Of a DNA stretch of 64,000 bases, positions 1 to 9,083 are shown piece by piece (the stretch's first letter is position 1; each line of letters starts with the position of its first letter). The translations under genes were made by a program, and so were the position numbers. This stretch comes from Roseiarcus sp963772555 (GTDB taxonomy: Bacteria > Pseudomonadota > Alphaproteobacteria > Rhizobiales > Beijerinckiaceae), in contig CAVYXQ010000007.1 in NCBI GenBank assembly GCA_963772555.1, positions 620,001 to 684,000 on the forward strand. Reading direction: 5' to 3'. The notes beneath the pieces are model-generated. The model saw nothing but the letters and a program-made list of their open reading frames with translations. It was not told the DNA's origin and searched no databases.

Positions 1-62
1 CTTGATTATCGATGAAAACTATGGTTGTATATTTTTTTTCGGAATGCAAGGGGGAGGGTCGG

Positions 63-1055
63 ATGAAATTGGCGACCTATCGGAGCGGCGGCGCGGTCCG
101 GGTCGGCGTGGTCGACGCAGACGCGGGCCGGCTGTTCGACTTATCCGCTGCCGCGCGCCGCGCCGGCGCCCCGGAGGTGCCTTTCGCATCGATGCTCGCT
201 CTCATCGATTCGGACGACGCCGGCCTCGATCTGGCGCGCTCGCTCGTCGAGGGGCGCGGCGGCGAGGGCGACTTGTGGTCCGAACTCAACCGGGTCGAAC
301 TGCTCGCGCCCCTGCCGGAGCCGCAGCAGATGCGGGACGCGATGTCGTTTGCGCTGCACATCCGCCAGGCGGCGCGCGGCTCACGCGCGCTCCAGGCGAT
401 GCGGTCCGGCGGCCGCGATGCCTTCGCGGCTGTGATGGCTGAGCCGCTCGTAGAGCTTGCCGCGGTCTATGCCGACATCCCGATCTTCTACATCACCAAC
501 CGCTTCACCGTCGTCGGACCGGGCGCGACCGTCACGTGGCCGCGCTACAGCAAAGTGATGGACTACGAACTCGAGATCGCAATCGTCACGCGGCGCGCCC
601 ACGCGAACATTCCAGTCAAGGATGCGGGCGCGCATATTTTCGGCTACACGATCTTCAATGACTTTTCAGCGCGCGACCGGCAGGCCTTGGAGATGCAGGG
701 ACGCCTCGGCCCAGCCAAGGGCAAGAGTTTCGACGGCGGAAATGCAGCGGGGCCGTGGATCGTCACGCCGGACGAGCTCGGCGATCCGCAGACGCTGAAG
801 GTCGATGTGAGGGTCAACGGCGAGACGCGGTCCAAAGGCGACACGAGCGGGATGCTCTTCTCGTTCGAGGAGATTCTAGCTTACGCTTCGCAAGACGAGA
901 CAATTCGCGCCGGAGAGTTCTTCGGCTCGGGCACGGTCGGCAATTGTTGCGGACTGGAGATCGGCCGCTTTCTCGAAAGCGGCGACAGGGTCGACCTTCA
1001 CGTCGACCGGATCGGGGTTCTGAGCAACACGGTTGTGCGTCAGAGGGGGACGTAA
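63..1055 (+). CDS. Fumarylacetoacetate hydrolase (FAH) family protein
   Basis: A 330-residue protein of the FAH superfamily, metal-dependent enzymes that cleave or decarboxylate beta-diketo or ring-fission products in the cytoplasm. The C-terminal core is visible: a DYELEIAIV strand that supplies metal-binding acidic residues, FNDFSARDRQ, and GEFFGSGTVGN near the end. I chose the ATG at 63 because GGGGGAGGG lies just upstream at 51-59; an in-frame ATG at 12 has no such site. The gene is followed 31 bases later by a cyclase-family gene, so the pair probably works on one carboxylic-acid or aromatic breakdown route. The exact substrate cannot be read from the sequence. Confidence 0.85.
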   Translation: MKLATYRSGGAVRVGVVDADAGRLFDLSAAARRAGAPEVPFASMLALIDSDDAGLDLARSLVEGRGGEGDLWSELNRVELLAPLPEPQQMRDAMSFALHIRQAARGSRALQAMRSGGRDAFAAVMAEPLVELAAVYADIPIFYITNRFTVVGPGATVTWPRYSKVMDYELEIAIVTRRAHANIPVKDAGAHIFGYTIFNDFSARDRQALEMQGRLGPAKGKSFDGGNAAGPWIVTPDELGDPQTLKVDVRVNGETRSKGDTSGMLFSFEEILAYASQDETIRAGEFFGSGTVGNCCGLEIGRFLESGDRVDLHVDRIGVLSNTVVRQRGT

Positions 1056-1085
1056 GCCCGCCGCGAGGTCTTGGAGGAAGCAAAG

Positions 1086-1863
1086 ATGGTCCGTCGCCTG
1101 ATCGATATTTCCGCGCCGCTTCAGAACCACGTCGCCGCCGACCCGCCGGGGTTCGGCCCCAAGATCGAATACATCGATCATCAGCAGAGTTCTGTCGCAG
1201 ATTCTCCCCTTCTTTCCCGGCCTGAAGAAAGAAGATCTTCCGGACGGGCAGGGATGGGCGATCGAGCGGGTGCAGCTTTCCACCCACAACGGCACGCATC
1301 TCGACGCGCCCTGGCACTATCATCCGACGATGAACGAGGGCGAGCGCGCCTGGACGATCGACGAAGTTCCGCTCGAATGGTGCTTCAACCCTGGCGTCAA
1401 GCTCGACTTCCGTCGCTTTCCCGACGGCTACGTCGCCACGGCCGCCGACGTCGAGGCCGAGCTCGAGCGGATCGGCCATAGCCTGAAGCCCCTCGACATC
1501 GTCGTCGTCAACACCAGCGCCGGCGCCAAATACGGCCGTCCAGACTACGTGGCGTCCGGCTGCGGCATGGGGGCGGAGGCGACGCTCTACCTGCTCGAGC
1601 GCGGCATGCGTCTGACCGGCACCGACGGCTGGAGCTGGGACGCGCCTTTCGTCCATACGGCGAAACGGTACGCGGCGACGCACGATCCCGCGATCATCTG
1701 GGAGGGGCACAAGGCTGGCCGCCACATCGGCTACTGCCACATCGAAAAACTGCACAATCTGGAGTCGTTGCCGGCGACGGGTTTCGCCGTCTGCTGTTTC
1801 CCGGTGACGATCGAGCGGGCTTCGGCCGGCTGGACGCGGGCGGTCGCGATCATCGAAACGTGA
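1086..1863 (+). pseudogene. Cyclase family (kynurenine formamidase-like) protein, frameshifted
   Basis: The reading frame opens at ATG 1086 behind a strong GGAGGAAG (1073-1080) and gives MVRRLIDISAPL, a typical cyclase-family N-terminus. Near 1185-1200 the homology moves to another frame, which reads QILPFFPGLKKEDLPDG and then STHNGTHLDAPWH, the metal-binding HxGTHxDxPxH signature (PF04199), and runs intact to 1863. One extra base (or two missing) near 1194-1200 would join the halves into about 258 residues. The family hydrolyses amides or cyclises small acids. Whether this is a true pseudogene or a sequence error cannot be settled here; apart from the frame switch the gene looks well preserved. 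Confidence 0.75.
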
Positions 1864-1944
1864 ACGGAAAGACGCCGGCTTGGTCTTGAGATAGTCGTTT
1901 TCGACCACGAAGTCGCGGGCGATGCAAAACTTGGCGCCGACGCG

Positions 1945-2526
1945 ATGAAGGCCTTTCCTTCGCGCTCCTTTGTCGCTTGCTACAACCCGGTCCTGCGCGC
2001 CATCCACTGGCTGATGGCGGCGCTGATCTTCGTTGCGCTGGCGCTCGGCGTCTGGTCGACCCAGTTGCCGCGGGCCGAATTCCGCTCCGACGTCCTGTTT
2101 GTGCACCAGTCGATCGGGATCACCGTGCTCGCCCTGATCCTGGTGCGGATCGCCGTGCGTCTCGCGGTCGGCGCGCCCGCCTATGCCGAGCCGCTCGGCC
2201 GGCTCGTGCATGCCGCGGCCAACACGGGCCATCTGGCGCTTTACGCGCTGATGATCGCCATGCCGGTCACCGGCTATATCCTGTCGGCCGCCGGCGGCCA
2301 CGACATCCCATGGTTCGGCCTCTTCTCGGTTCCGAGCCTCGTCCCGCAGAACAAGGCGCTCGCCGAGGCTGGGAGCCAAGCGCACTACGTGCTCGCCTGG
2401 ACGATCGGCCTCGTCCTCGCCGTGCATCTGGCGGCCGTCCTCTGGCACGCGGCGTTCAAGCGCGACGCCGTGCTCACCCGGATGTGGCCGCGCTTTCAGC
2501 CCAAAGCCGCGCCCCGCCAGCGCTGA
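1945..2526 (+). CDS. Cytochrome b561 family membrane protein
   Basis: A 193-residue integral membrane dihaem cytochrome b of the bacterial CybB/b561 type, expected to pass electrons between the quinone pool and another partner in the inner membrane. Four hydrophobic helices are visible. Candidate haem histidines lie in AIHWLM (helix 1), FVHQSIG (helix 2), NTGHLALY (helix 3) and AVHLAAVLWH (helix 4). Length matches the family. It stands alone: 81 bases separate it from the cyclase gene and 123 from cysE, and no redox partner is encoded beside it. Confidence 0.88.
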   Translation: MKAFPSRSFVACYNPVLRAIHWLMAALIFVALALGVWSTQLPRAEFRSDVLFVHQSIGITVLALILVRIAVRLAVGAPAYAEPLGRLVHAAANTGHLALYALMIAMPVTGYILSAAGGHDIPWFGLFSVPSLVPQNKALAEAGSQAHYVLAWTIGLVLAVHLAAVLWHAAFKRDAVLTRMWPRFQPKAAPRQR

Positions 2527-2649
2527 CGCATCAGTCCGCACGCGGACGCCGAGCTCGACGGCGTCGAAAGCGGTGGCGGCCGCGGTTCACGAAATCCCTG
2601 TGCTATGCTATATATCCAGCGACTGACTGGGCAAGGCGAGGAGTTTTTC

Positions 2650-3480
2650 ATGGCGCAAGGTTCGACCGCCCGCATCGTCGGGCTCGCCGGCAACGATCCG
2701 CTGTTCGCGCGCATCCGTCAGGAAGCCGAAGAGGCGATCCGGCGCGAGCCCGAACTTGCGACCTTCCTGATGACGTCCATTCTCAACCATGACACGCTGG
2801 AGAGCTCGGTCGTCTTCAGGGTCGCCACGCGGCTGGACAATCCGGACGTTCCGGCGGCGCTCATCCGGCAGACCTACGCCGAAGCGATCGATCGCGATGC
2901 GACGATCGGCGAAGCGTTTCGCGCCGACATCATCGCGGTCGCCGACCGCGACCCGGCCTGCCTCAGGATGCTGGAGCCGCTGCTCTACTTCAAGGGCTTC
3001 CAGGCCCTGCAGGCCTATCGTCTGGCGCACTGGCTGTGGAAGGCCGGCCGGCGCGATTTCGCCTTGAGCCTGCAGAGCCTCGCCTCGGCCGTTTTCGGCG
3101 TCGACATCAATCCGGGGGCCCGCATCGGCAAGGGTGTGTTTATCGATCATGCGACGGCGCTGGTCGTCGGCGAGACGACGGTCATCGAGGATAACGTTTC
3201 GATCCTGCAGGGCGTGACCCTGGGAGGCACCGGCAAGGAGACCGGAGACCGCCATCCGAAGATCCGCCACGGCGTTCTGATCGGCGCTGGGGCGAAAATC
3301 CTGGGCAACATCGAGATCGGCTATTGCGCCCGGGTGGCTGCCGGCTCCGTCGTGCTCGCGCCGGTGCCGCATAACAAGACGGTGGCCGGCGTGCCGGCGC
3401 GCATCGTCGGCGAAGCGGGCTGCGCCGAGCCGGCGCGCGACATGAACCAGATCCTCGCTGAAAAGGCTGTCGACGGCTGA
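2650..3480 (+). CDS. cysE: Serine O-acetyltransferase
   Basis: Transfers acetyl from acetyl-CoA to L-serine, the first committed step of cysteine synthesis. An alpha-helical N-terminal domain (about residues 1-140) precedes a left-handed beta-helix of hexapeptide repeats; the active-site region HATALVVGETTVI and the GGTGKETGDRHPKI segment are present. I chose ATG 2650 because GGCGAGGAG at 2635-2643 precedes it; an upstream in-frame ATG at 2605 adds residues outside the family. At 276 residues it matches alphaproteobacterial CysE. The gene appears monocistronic. Confidence 0.95.
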   Translation: MAQGSTARIVGLAGNDPLFARIRQEAEEAIRREPELATFLMTSILNHDTLESSVVFRVATRLDNPDVPAALIRQTYAEAIDRDATIGEAFRADIIAVADRDPACLRMLEPLLYFKGFQALQAYRLAHWLWKAGRRDFALSLQSLASAVFGVDINPGARIGKGVFIDHATALVVGETTVIEDNVSILQGVTLGGTGKETGDRHPKIRHGVLIGAGAKILGNIEIGYCARVAAGSVVLAPVPHNKTVAGVPARIVGEAGCAEPARDMNQILAEKAVDG

Positions 3481-3547
3481 GCTGGAGGATTGGGCGCCGC
3501 CTTGCGGCGCTCCCGCCGTTCGTGGCAAAGCCTGCCCCCACGAACAA

Positions 3548-3961
3548 ATGGGCGAGGACCGGGCGTTGGACAAAGCCGAGATCTTGAAACTGCGTGAGTT
3601 CCTGCGCCGGTCTTTTGGCGCGCCGGCGTTGCAGGTCGCGCCGAATTCGAAGTCGGCCGAGGAGGCGGACGTATTTCTCGGCCAGCGGAAGATCGGCGCG
3701 ATCACGGTCGACGACGAGGACGGCGATCGATCGTTCTCGCTGGCGGTGAAAGTCCCGGTCGAGCGCCCCGCGCTGCAGGATTATCTGAGGAAACTGTTCG
3801 AAAACAACAAGCTGACGATTGCCTCGCGGCTGAAGAAGATCAACTCGGTCGAACTCAATAATGGCCCGGAGTTCCTCGGCGTGGTCTCCGCCGACGATCC
3901 GAAGGGGACGAGCTTCACCCTGCAGATGGCGATTCTGGACATCGATCTCGCCGACGAATGA
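3548..3961 (+). CDS. DUF3126 family protein with two tandem DUF3126-like units
   Basis: A 137-residue protein of unknown function. The last 15 residues (LQMAILDIDLADE) are characteristic of DUF3126, a small alphaproteobacterial family normally about 70 residues long. Here the pattern helix-(L/Y)LR(R/K)xF-strand-strand occurs twice, at about residues 7-68 (EFLRRSFG, DVFLGQRKIG) and 72-134 (DYLRKLFE, PEFLGVVS), so it looks like an internal duplication. Start is uncertain: ATG 3548, or TTG 3566 behind GGCGAGGACC. A short GC hairpin without a T-run lies at 3494-3510 between cysE and this gene. Confidence 0.72.
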   Translation: MGEDRALDKAEILKLREFLRRSFGAPALQVAPNSKSAEEADVFLGQRKIGAITVDDEDGDRSFSLAVKVPVERPALQDYLRKLFENNKLTIASRLKKINSVELNNGPEFLGVVSADDPKGTSFTLQMAILDIDLADE

Positions 3962-4181
3962 GGAACCCGCGTCGCGCGCTCGTCTTCGAAGCTGTTCGAT
4001 GAAGTCATTGCATCCAATGATGCCGACGCCATCGGTCGCGGTCATCGGTTGAGGTCTATCGGCCGAGACCACAATGCCCGCGTGTCGGAGATCTGAGACG
4101 TTCCTTGAGGATCAACGGAACGGCCGCTTCGCGTCTTCAGCTTGCGCGACGCTCTGGTCCTGTTCTACGCGGGCAGCAATG
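3962..4181. other. Convergent intergenic region, nothing recognised
   Basis: About 220 bases between the converging ends of the DUF3126 gene and the HEAT-repeat gene. I see no convincing open frame with a ribosome site and no clear terminator hairpin with a T-run. Confidence 0.5.
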
Positions 4182-4991
4182 TCATTTTGGAAGCGACAGC
4201 CAGTCTCTCAACCCGGACGCAGCGCCCGCGGCCCTGGGGTGATCGATGTCGTCGAGCGCGGAGAGAGTCGACGAAGCGAATTCGGGGCGAGCCCGTCCAA
4301 TACGCGCGAGGAGAACGACAGCCTCTTCGTCAGCAACTCCGGCCATCGCCTCAATTATGCGTGGCGATGGCCTTTCCTTCAAGCAACGCTTCAAGGGATC
4401 ACGCGCCTCCACGCGGCCCATTCGTCCCAGGGCGCATGCGGCGGCGGTCGAAACCTCGTGATCGAGGTCGCCCAGCAGTTCGATCAGCGTCGCCACGATG
4501 TCGCGTCCCGCGCGGACGCAACCGCAGGCGGCTGCGCGCACCGAAGGATCCGAATGTCGCAGGAGCATCAGTGCGACGTCGGGCGGAAATACCACGCCAA
4601 GCTGCGAAGCTGCGGTCGCCGCTACGGCGAGGGTCGGCCCCTGGACGACGGCCTTGGCGATCATTTGACCGACGGAACGAGCAGCCTCGGGTCCGCCGAT
4701 GGCGGCAAGGGCCTCTAAGGCGGCGTCTTGCTCCGGCGTCTTGCAATCGACGCCATAGCCGACGAAACGGTGACAAAGAGCAACAAGCTCGGTCACGGCG
4801 CCCCTCAGCCGTCGCCTTCCGGCTTCGGCTGCAAGCCCACAGGCGTCAGCTAGCACCGAGTTGGGAAGAGCGGCGATCAACGCCGCGTCCGATAAGCCTT
4901 CCGGGGCAAGGCGCTGCGCCGGCGGCGGATTCGAAGACCCTTTGGTCGGCGCACGGTCAGCGAACAGCTCGAGTTGGTTTTGCTCCTTCAT
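4182..4991 (-). CDS. HEAT-repeat domain protein
   Basis: A 269-residue soluble protein built mostly of alpha-helical HEAT/PBS-lyase-like repeats. Repeated DPSVRAAAC, DHEVSTAAACALGRMG and ALAAIGGPEAA units about 30 residues apart are visible from about residue 80 onward. Such proteins act as scaffolds; no catalytic residues are seen. The N-terminus is polar and probably flexible. It lies 27 bases downstream of the PAS protein gene on the same strand, so the two may be cotranscribed. The partner is unknown. The start at 4991 has only a weak ribosome site. Confidence 0.7.
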   Translation of the reverse strand: MKEQNQLELFADRAPTKGSSNPPPAQRLAPEGLSDAALIAALPNSVLADACGLAAEAGRRRLRGAVTELVALCHRFVGYGVDCKTPEQDAALEALAAIGGPEAARSVGQMIAKAVVQGPTLAVAATAASQLGVVFPPDVALMLLRHSDPSVRAAACGCVRAGRDIVATLIELLGDLDHEVSTAAACALGRMGRVEARDPLKRCLKERPSPRIIEAMAGVADEEAVVLLARIGRARPEFASSTLSALDDIDHPRAAGAASGLRDWLSLPK

Positions 4992-5018
4992 ACTCGCGAA
5001 TCTGTCGCGGATAAGGGC

Positions 5019-5783
5019 TCAAATCAACAATTCCGGCGACATCATCTCAGCACATTCCCCGGTTCTGTGGGAGTGCGCTTCGCGAGCGGCCTGCTCCGGC
5101 GGAGCTACAGCGCCAATCCGGAAGGGGCCCGGCCGGAAGCTGAGGACCGGCTCAACACCGTTCGTGGCGGGCCCGCCGGCGCCCGGTTTCAGGGACCCGC
5201 GTTTTCGCCGGAGCGGCCGCCGAGAGTCCCTCGACGGATCGATGCAGGGCCGACGAAAACTGGTGGCGGCCGGATCTGGGGCCGAGGCCAGCTCGTGGTC
5301 GAGCGCGCGGCGGCAAATTAGAGTCATCGGACCAGCGCCGACGAGGCCAAGCCAGTGCGACGTCGAGCCGCAGGCGAGGCTGCCCAGAACGCGAGACCGG
5401 GTCGAGCCATGATGACGCAACGGCAGGAGCATCGCCTCGATGTCGAGACGATCGAGACCCGGCGGCCGCGCTTCGGCGCCGAGGCAGAAAGGCTGCGTGT
5501 CGCCGGCGACGCAATGAAGGATCGATCTTACCTCCTGCCGATCGGCCTCGCGCCAGAGCTGGAGGAAGGGGAGGCCGCGGAGCTCGGTGAGGAACAGGGC
5601 GTTCGCCCGCCATCCGACGATGCGGAAGGGAAATTCGTCCTCATCGTCGAAGTCGAGCACGAAGGTGTTGGCCAGGATCCCGCGGATCGACCCCGGAACG
5701 ATGTCGTTGCGGTCGGGCGCGCCGCGTCCCGCCCTGATCGCGTTCCAATACGCATGGAGGTTGATCGAGACCGGGAGTTCCAT
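5019..5783 (-). CDS. PAS-domain protein (PAS_5 type)
   Basis: A 254-residue protein whose first about 150 residues match the alphaproteobacterial PAS_5 pattern: LHAYWNAIRAGR and DIVPGSIRGILANTFVL, then FPFRIVGWRANALF and an IEAMLLPLRHHG strand. It has no kinase or other output domain. The C-terminal about 90 residues are rich in Arg, Pro and Gly and look disordered. I chose ATG 5783 because CAGGGG precedes it; the open frame extends 37 codons further upstream without family similarity. It is likely a small sensor or regulator and possibly cotranscribed with the HEAT protein. Its ligand is unknown. Confidence 0.7.
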   Translation of the reverse strand: MELPVSINLHAYWNAIRAGRGAPDRNDIVPGSIRGILANTFVLDFDDEDEFPFRIVGWRANALFLTELRGLPFLQLWREADRQEVRSILHCVAGDTQPFCLGAEARPPGLDRLDIEAMLLPLRHHGSTRSRVLGSLACGSTSHWLGLVGAGPMTLICRRALDHELASAPDPAATSFRRPCIDPSRDSRRPLRRKRGSLKPGAGGPATNGVEPVLSFRPGPFRIGAVAPPEQAAREAHSHRTGECAEMMSPELLI

Positions 5784-6055
5784 TGTCAGCCCCTGCGACC
5801 GGTCATGCGCTTGTCTCACAAAGGAACGTGCTGTCCGCTTCGCGCCTGACCGCACGTCAGCGTGCAGGGAACATGCCGTACCGTCGCGGGACAAGAGGCA
5901 TCCCCGCTTTCCCCACCGGGACCCGGCATTAAGAATAACGGGCCATCGTCAATATTGCCCATGGTCAGACGTTTCGCCGGGTTTTCCAAGCGGCGCTTGC
6001 GCTCTGTGGAGTTTTCCTCCAAGCCGCAGGCTCGAACGAAAGGCGTCGCCGACAT
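5784..6055. promoter_or_regulatory. Divergent intergenic region between the PAS and rhomboid genes
   Basis: This 272-base spacer separates a minus-strand from a plus-strand gene, so it must carry promoters in both directions. I could not pick convincing -35/-10 pairs by eye. Confidence 0.4.
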
Positions 6056-6877
6056 ATGGACGAAATGGAACCGGGAAGCCGGCCGCGCGAGCCGATGTTC
6101 AATGTCCCCGCGGTCGTCGTCGTTCTGTCGGTCCTTTTGGTGGCGCTCTATGCCGCATTCGCCTGGGCGCGTCCGGCGCTCCAGGATCTCGTCATTCGCG
6201 ACTTGGCTTTCGTGCCCGGGCGGCTGACCGTTTCCTACTGGCCGGCACGGGCGATCGCCCTCCTGATCCGCGCGAAAACCGACCCCGCCGCGCTCCAGCA
6301 GGCGCAGGCGATGTGGGAATTGCGCGCGATGAGCGGCGGAGCAATGCTGTGGACGCTCCTGACCTACGCCTTTCTGCACGGCTCGTGGACGCACGTCCTG
6401 CTCAACACCATCTGGCTCGTAGCCTTCGGGCCGCCGGTCGCGCGGCGCTTCGGCACGATGCGGTTTCTGGTCTTCATGGCTGTGGCAGCGGTCCTGAGCG
6501 CGCTGGCGCACTGGGCGAGCGCGCCGATGGACTTCTCCCCCCTCATCGGAGCCTCGGGCTCGGTTTCGGGACTGATGGGCGCCGCGACCAGGTTCGTATT
6601 TCAGCCCGGGGCGGCGCTCGGCTCGTCCCTCCCTCGGCGCCGCGCCGAGGACGTGCCGGCGGGGACGTTGCGCCAGGTTCTGACCGAACCGCGCGCGCGC
6701 ATCTTCCTGGCGCTTTGGCTCGCGACCGATTTCGTCTTCGGCGCGTTCGCGCAGCCTCTCGGCCTCTCGGACATGCCGGTCGCCTGGGTCGCCCATCTCG
6801 GCGGCTTCGCCGCGGGCCTCATTCTGTTTCCGCTGTTCGATCGGCCGCCGCGGCCTGTGCGGGTCCGCTCCCGCTGA
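6056..6877 (+). CDS. Rhomboid family intramembrane serine protease
   Basis: A 273-residue polytopic membrane protein that should cleave substrates within the inner membrane. Motifs in order: YAFLHGSWTHVLLNTIWL (loop-1/helix-2 His and Asn), GASGSVSGLMG with the nucleophilic Ser, and WVAHLGGFAAG with the catalytic His. These form the Ser-His dyad, so it should be active. About six or seven hydrophobic helices are present. An insert between the Ser helix and the next membrane segment (about residues 180-220) is polar. Starts at 6056 and 6065 are both possible. Its 3' end faces opgH only 12 bases away. Confidence 0.88.
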   Translation: MDEMEPGSRPREPMFNVPAVVVVLSVLLVALYAAFAWARPALQDLVIRDLAFVPGRLTVSYWPARAIALLIRAKTDPAALQQAQAMWELRAMSGGAMLWTLLTYAFLHGSWTHVLLNTIWLVAFGPPVARRFGTMRFLVFMAVAAVLSALAHWASAPMDFSPLIGASGSVSGLMGAATRFVFQPGAALGSSLPRRRAEDVPAGTLRQVLTEPRARIFLALWLATDFVFGAFAQPLGLSDMPVAWVAHLGGFAAGLILFPLFDRPPRPVRVRSR

Positions 6878-6889
6878 GAAAGAGCGTAT

Positions 6890-9083
6890 TCAGGCGGCGT
6901 TCGGCGGCGCAAAGTTTGCGGCTGCGCTCGGCAGCCGGGCGAGCATGGCAATGAGCGCGCGGTCGGCGAGGACCGCCGCGCGCTCGCGCGGCTTGAGCCA
7001 GGCGCACGCGTCCTCGACGGTCTCCGCGTCGTTGAGCTTGACCGCGGCGACAGCGGCGTCGACATCGACGTCGCCAAGCCGGTGGCGCGGCTTCTCCGGA
7101 AGGAACGCCTCATGGACGGCGCGCAGCGCCGGGTCGGAGTGGATGGCCACGAGCGCGTCCTCGTGATCGTGCCCGGTCCTCGCGAGCTCGGCTGCGAGCG
7201 CGTTGGCACGCTGGACCACCTCCGGCGGAGAGGTCTCCTCCGGCGTGCGCAGGAGCCCCATCCGGCGCATGCCGAGGCCGATCCACAATTGCCCGCTCGC
7301 CCAGGAGAGCGGAATGGCCAAAATCAGGCCGGCGATCGTCGGCGACATCCAGCCGACCAGCGAGGGCGAGATCAGCGCCGCCGCGAACAGCGTGATGACG
7401 CCGAGAACCGCATGCGATCGATGACGTCGGGCGATGCTGCGGAAGGGGATTGAGCCGTCGTCGCGGCGTTGCGGGTTCCAGCCGGTGTCTCGCCCCGAGA
7501 GGATCTGTGCGACCGAACCGGACTGGATCAGCATCATGATCGGCGCGAACAAGGCTGAGACGACGATCTCGATGAAGCTCGAGGCGATGAGCCCGAGGGC
7601 GCCGCCCGAACCCTTCCGGGTCGGCCCGTCGAAGAGCGCGATGATCAGGCCGAGGATCTTCGGCGCGAGCAGGATAATGATGGTGATTTCGAACAGGCGC
7701 AGCGCGCGCTCGTAGTCGAATCGCGGCCAGGCGGGGAACAGCGAGAAGTCGGCGGTAAAATATTCGGGCCGAATGTAATGCGACTGCAGCACCAGCACGA
7801 TGCCGACCAGGAGCTGCGCCATCCATAAGGGCGAAGCGAGATAGCCCATGATCCCGGTTGCGAAATGCTGGCGGGTCGCCAGGACGAAGCCCTTGGCGCC
7901 GATAATCAGCGAATGCTGGAGATTGCCCTGGCACCATCGCCGGTCGCGGGCGGCAAGATCGATCAGCGAGGGCGGACTTTCTTCATAGGAACCACCCAGC
8001 CCGGGCAACATGTAGACCGCGTATCCGGCGCGGCGGATGAGCGCCGCCTCGACGAAGTCGTGGCTGAGGATGTGACCGCCGAACGGCGGATTTCCCGGGA
8101 GGTCCGGGAGCCCGCAATGGTCGGCGAACGCACGGGTGCGGATGATGGCGTTATGGCCCCAATAATTGCCGTCGCGTCCCATCCAGGCGCTGAGCCCCGC
8201 GGCGATCACCGGACCGGAGATACGTGCGGCGAACTGCTGCGCCCGCGCGAACATCGTGTTGCGGTTGATGATGAGCGGCAGGCTCTGGATGATGCCGGCG
8301 TCCGGGTCTGCCTCCATCGCAGCCGCCAGCCGGACGATGGCGTCGCCCGCCATCACGCTATCGGCGTCGAGGACAAGCATGTGCGGATAGTGTCCGCCCC
8401 AATGGGTGACGAAGTCGGCGATATTGCCGGCTTTGCGGCTCGTGTTCTTTCGTCGCCGCCGGTAATAGAGGCGCGCGTTGGGCAGGCGCTCGCGCATCGC
8501 CACGAAAGCGCGCTCCTCGGCGATCCAGATATTGGCGTCGGTAGTGTCCGAAAGCAGGAAGAAATCGAAGGCGGAACCCAGGCCGGTTCTGTCGACGTCC
8601 TCGATGATCGCCTGCATGGTCCCGAACACCCGCGAGGGCGCCTCGTTGTAGATCGGCATGACGACGGCGGTCTTTTCGGCGAGAAGCGCTGGCAGCGGCT
8701 CCCGTTTTCGCGGGTGGGTGAGGAGCCAGATGAAGCCGACGACGCTCGCGGTGAAAGACTGGGCAAGCCACGAGAATGTCAGGACGAAGAGAACGACCAG
8801 GACCCATTCGAGCGCAGTGGTCGTTCCGACGCCGACGACCTTGTACATCTCGTAAGCGCCGTACGCCGTGAGGGCGATCGCGCCGCCGAACACCCCGATC
8901 CTCGCCAGGATCGGGATCCTCGCGAAGTCTCGGGTTGGTCCAGGCGCGCCGGTCGCGCCATGAAAATCTCCGAAAGGACTGCGTCGGCATGGCGAGCGGG
9001 GCAAACCCCGGCATCGAAGAGCCGAGGGACGAACCGACGTCGTTGGCAAGCGTTTTTGCCGACGTCAGCGTCAGGCTGTCCAT
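6890..9083 (-). CDS. opgH: Glucans biosynthesis glucosyltransferase OpgH (MdoH), frame switch near the N-terminus
   Basis: Polymerises UDP-glucose into the beta-glucan backbone of osmoregulated periplasmic glucans at the inner membrane. GT2 motifs are intact: YRRRRKNTSRKAGNI, LDADSVM, HDFVEAALIRRAG and DRRWCQGN, with flanking transmembrane segments. The catalytic frame is open only up to 9049. The natural start appears to be ATG 9083 (or 9095), overlapping the opgG stop; that frame encodes a plausible OpgH N-terminus (MDSLTLTSAKTL, later LAMPTQSF and AWTNPRLR, like AMP...WRTNP of E. coli OpgH). The two frames must be joined by one indel between about 8900 and 9000. True frameshift versus sequence error is open. 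Confidence 0.85.

Noticed and set aside
814..2541. A 575-codon minus-strand frame across the FAH, cyclase and b561 genes
   Set aside because: It spans three genes on the other strand and has the Arg/Gly/Asp-rich composition of antisense frames.
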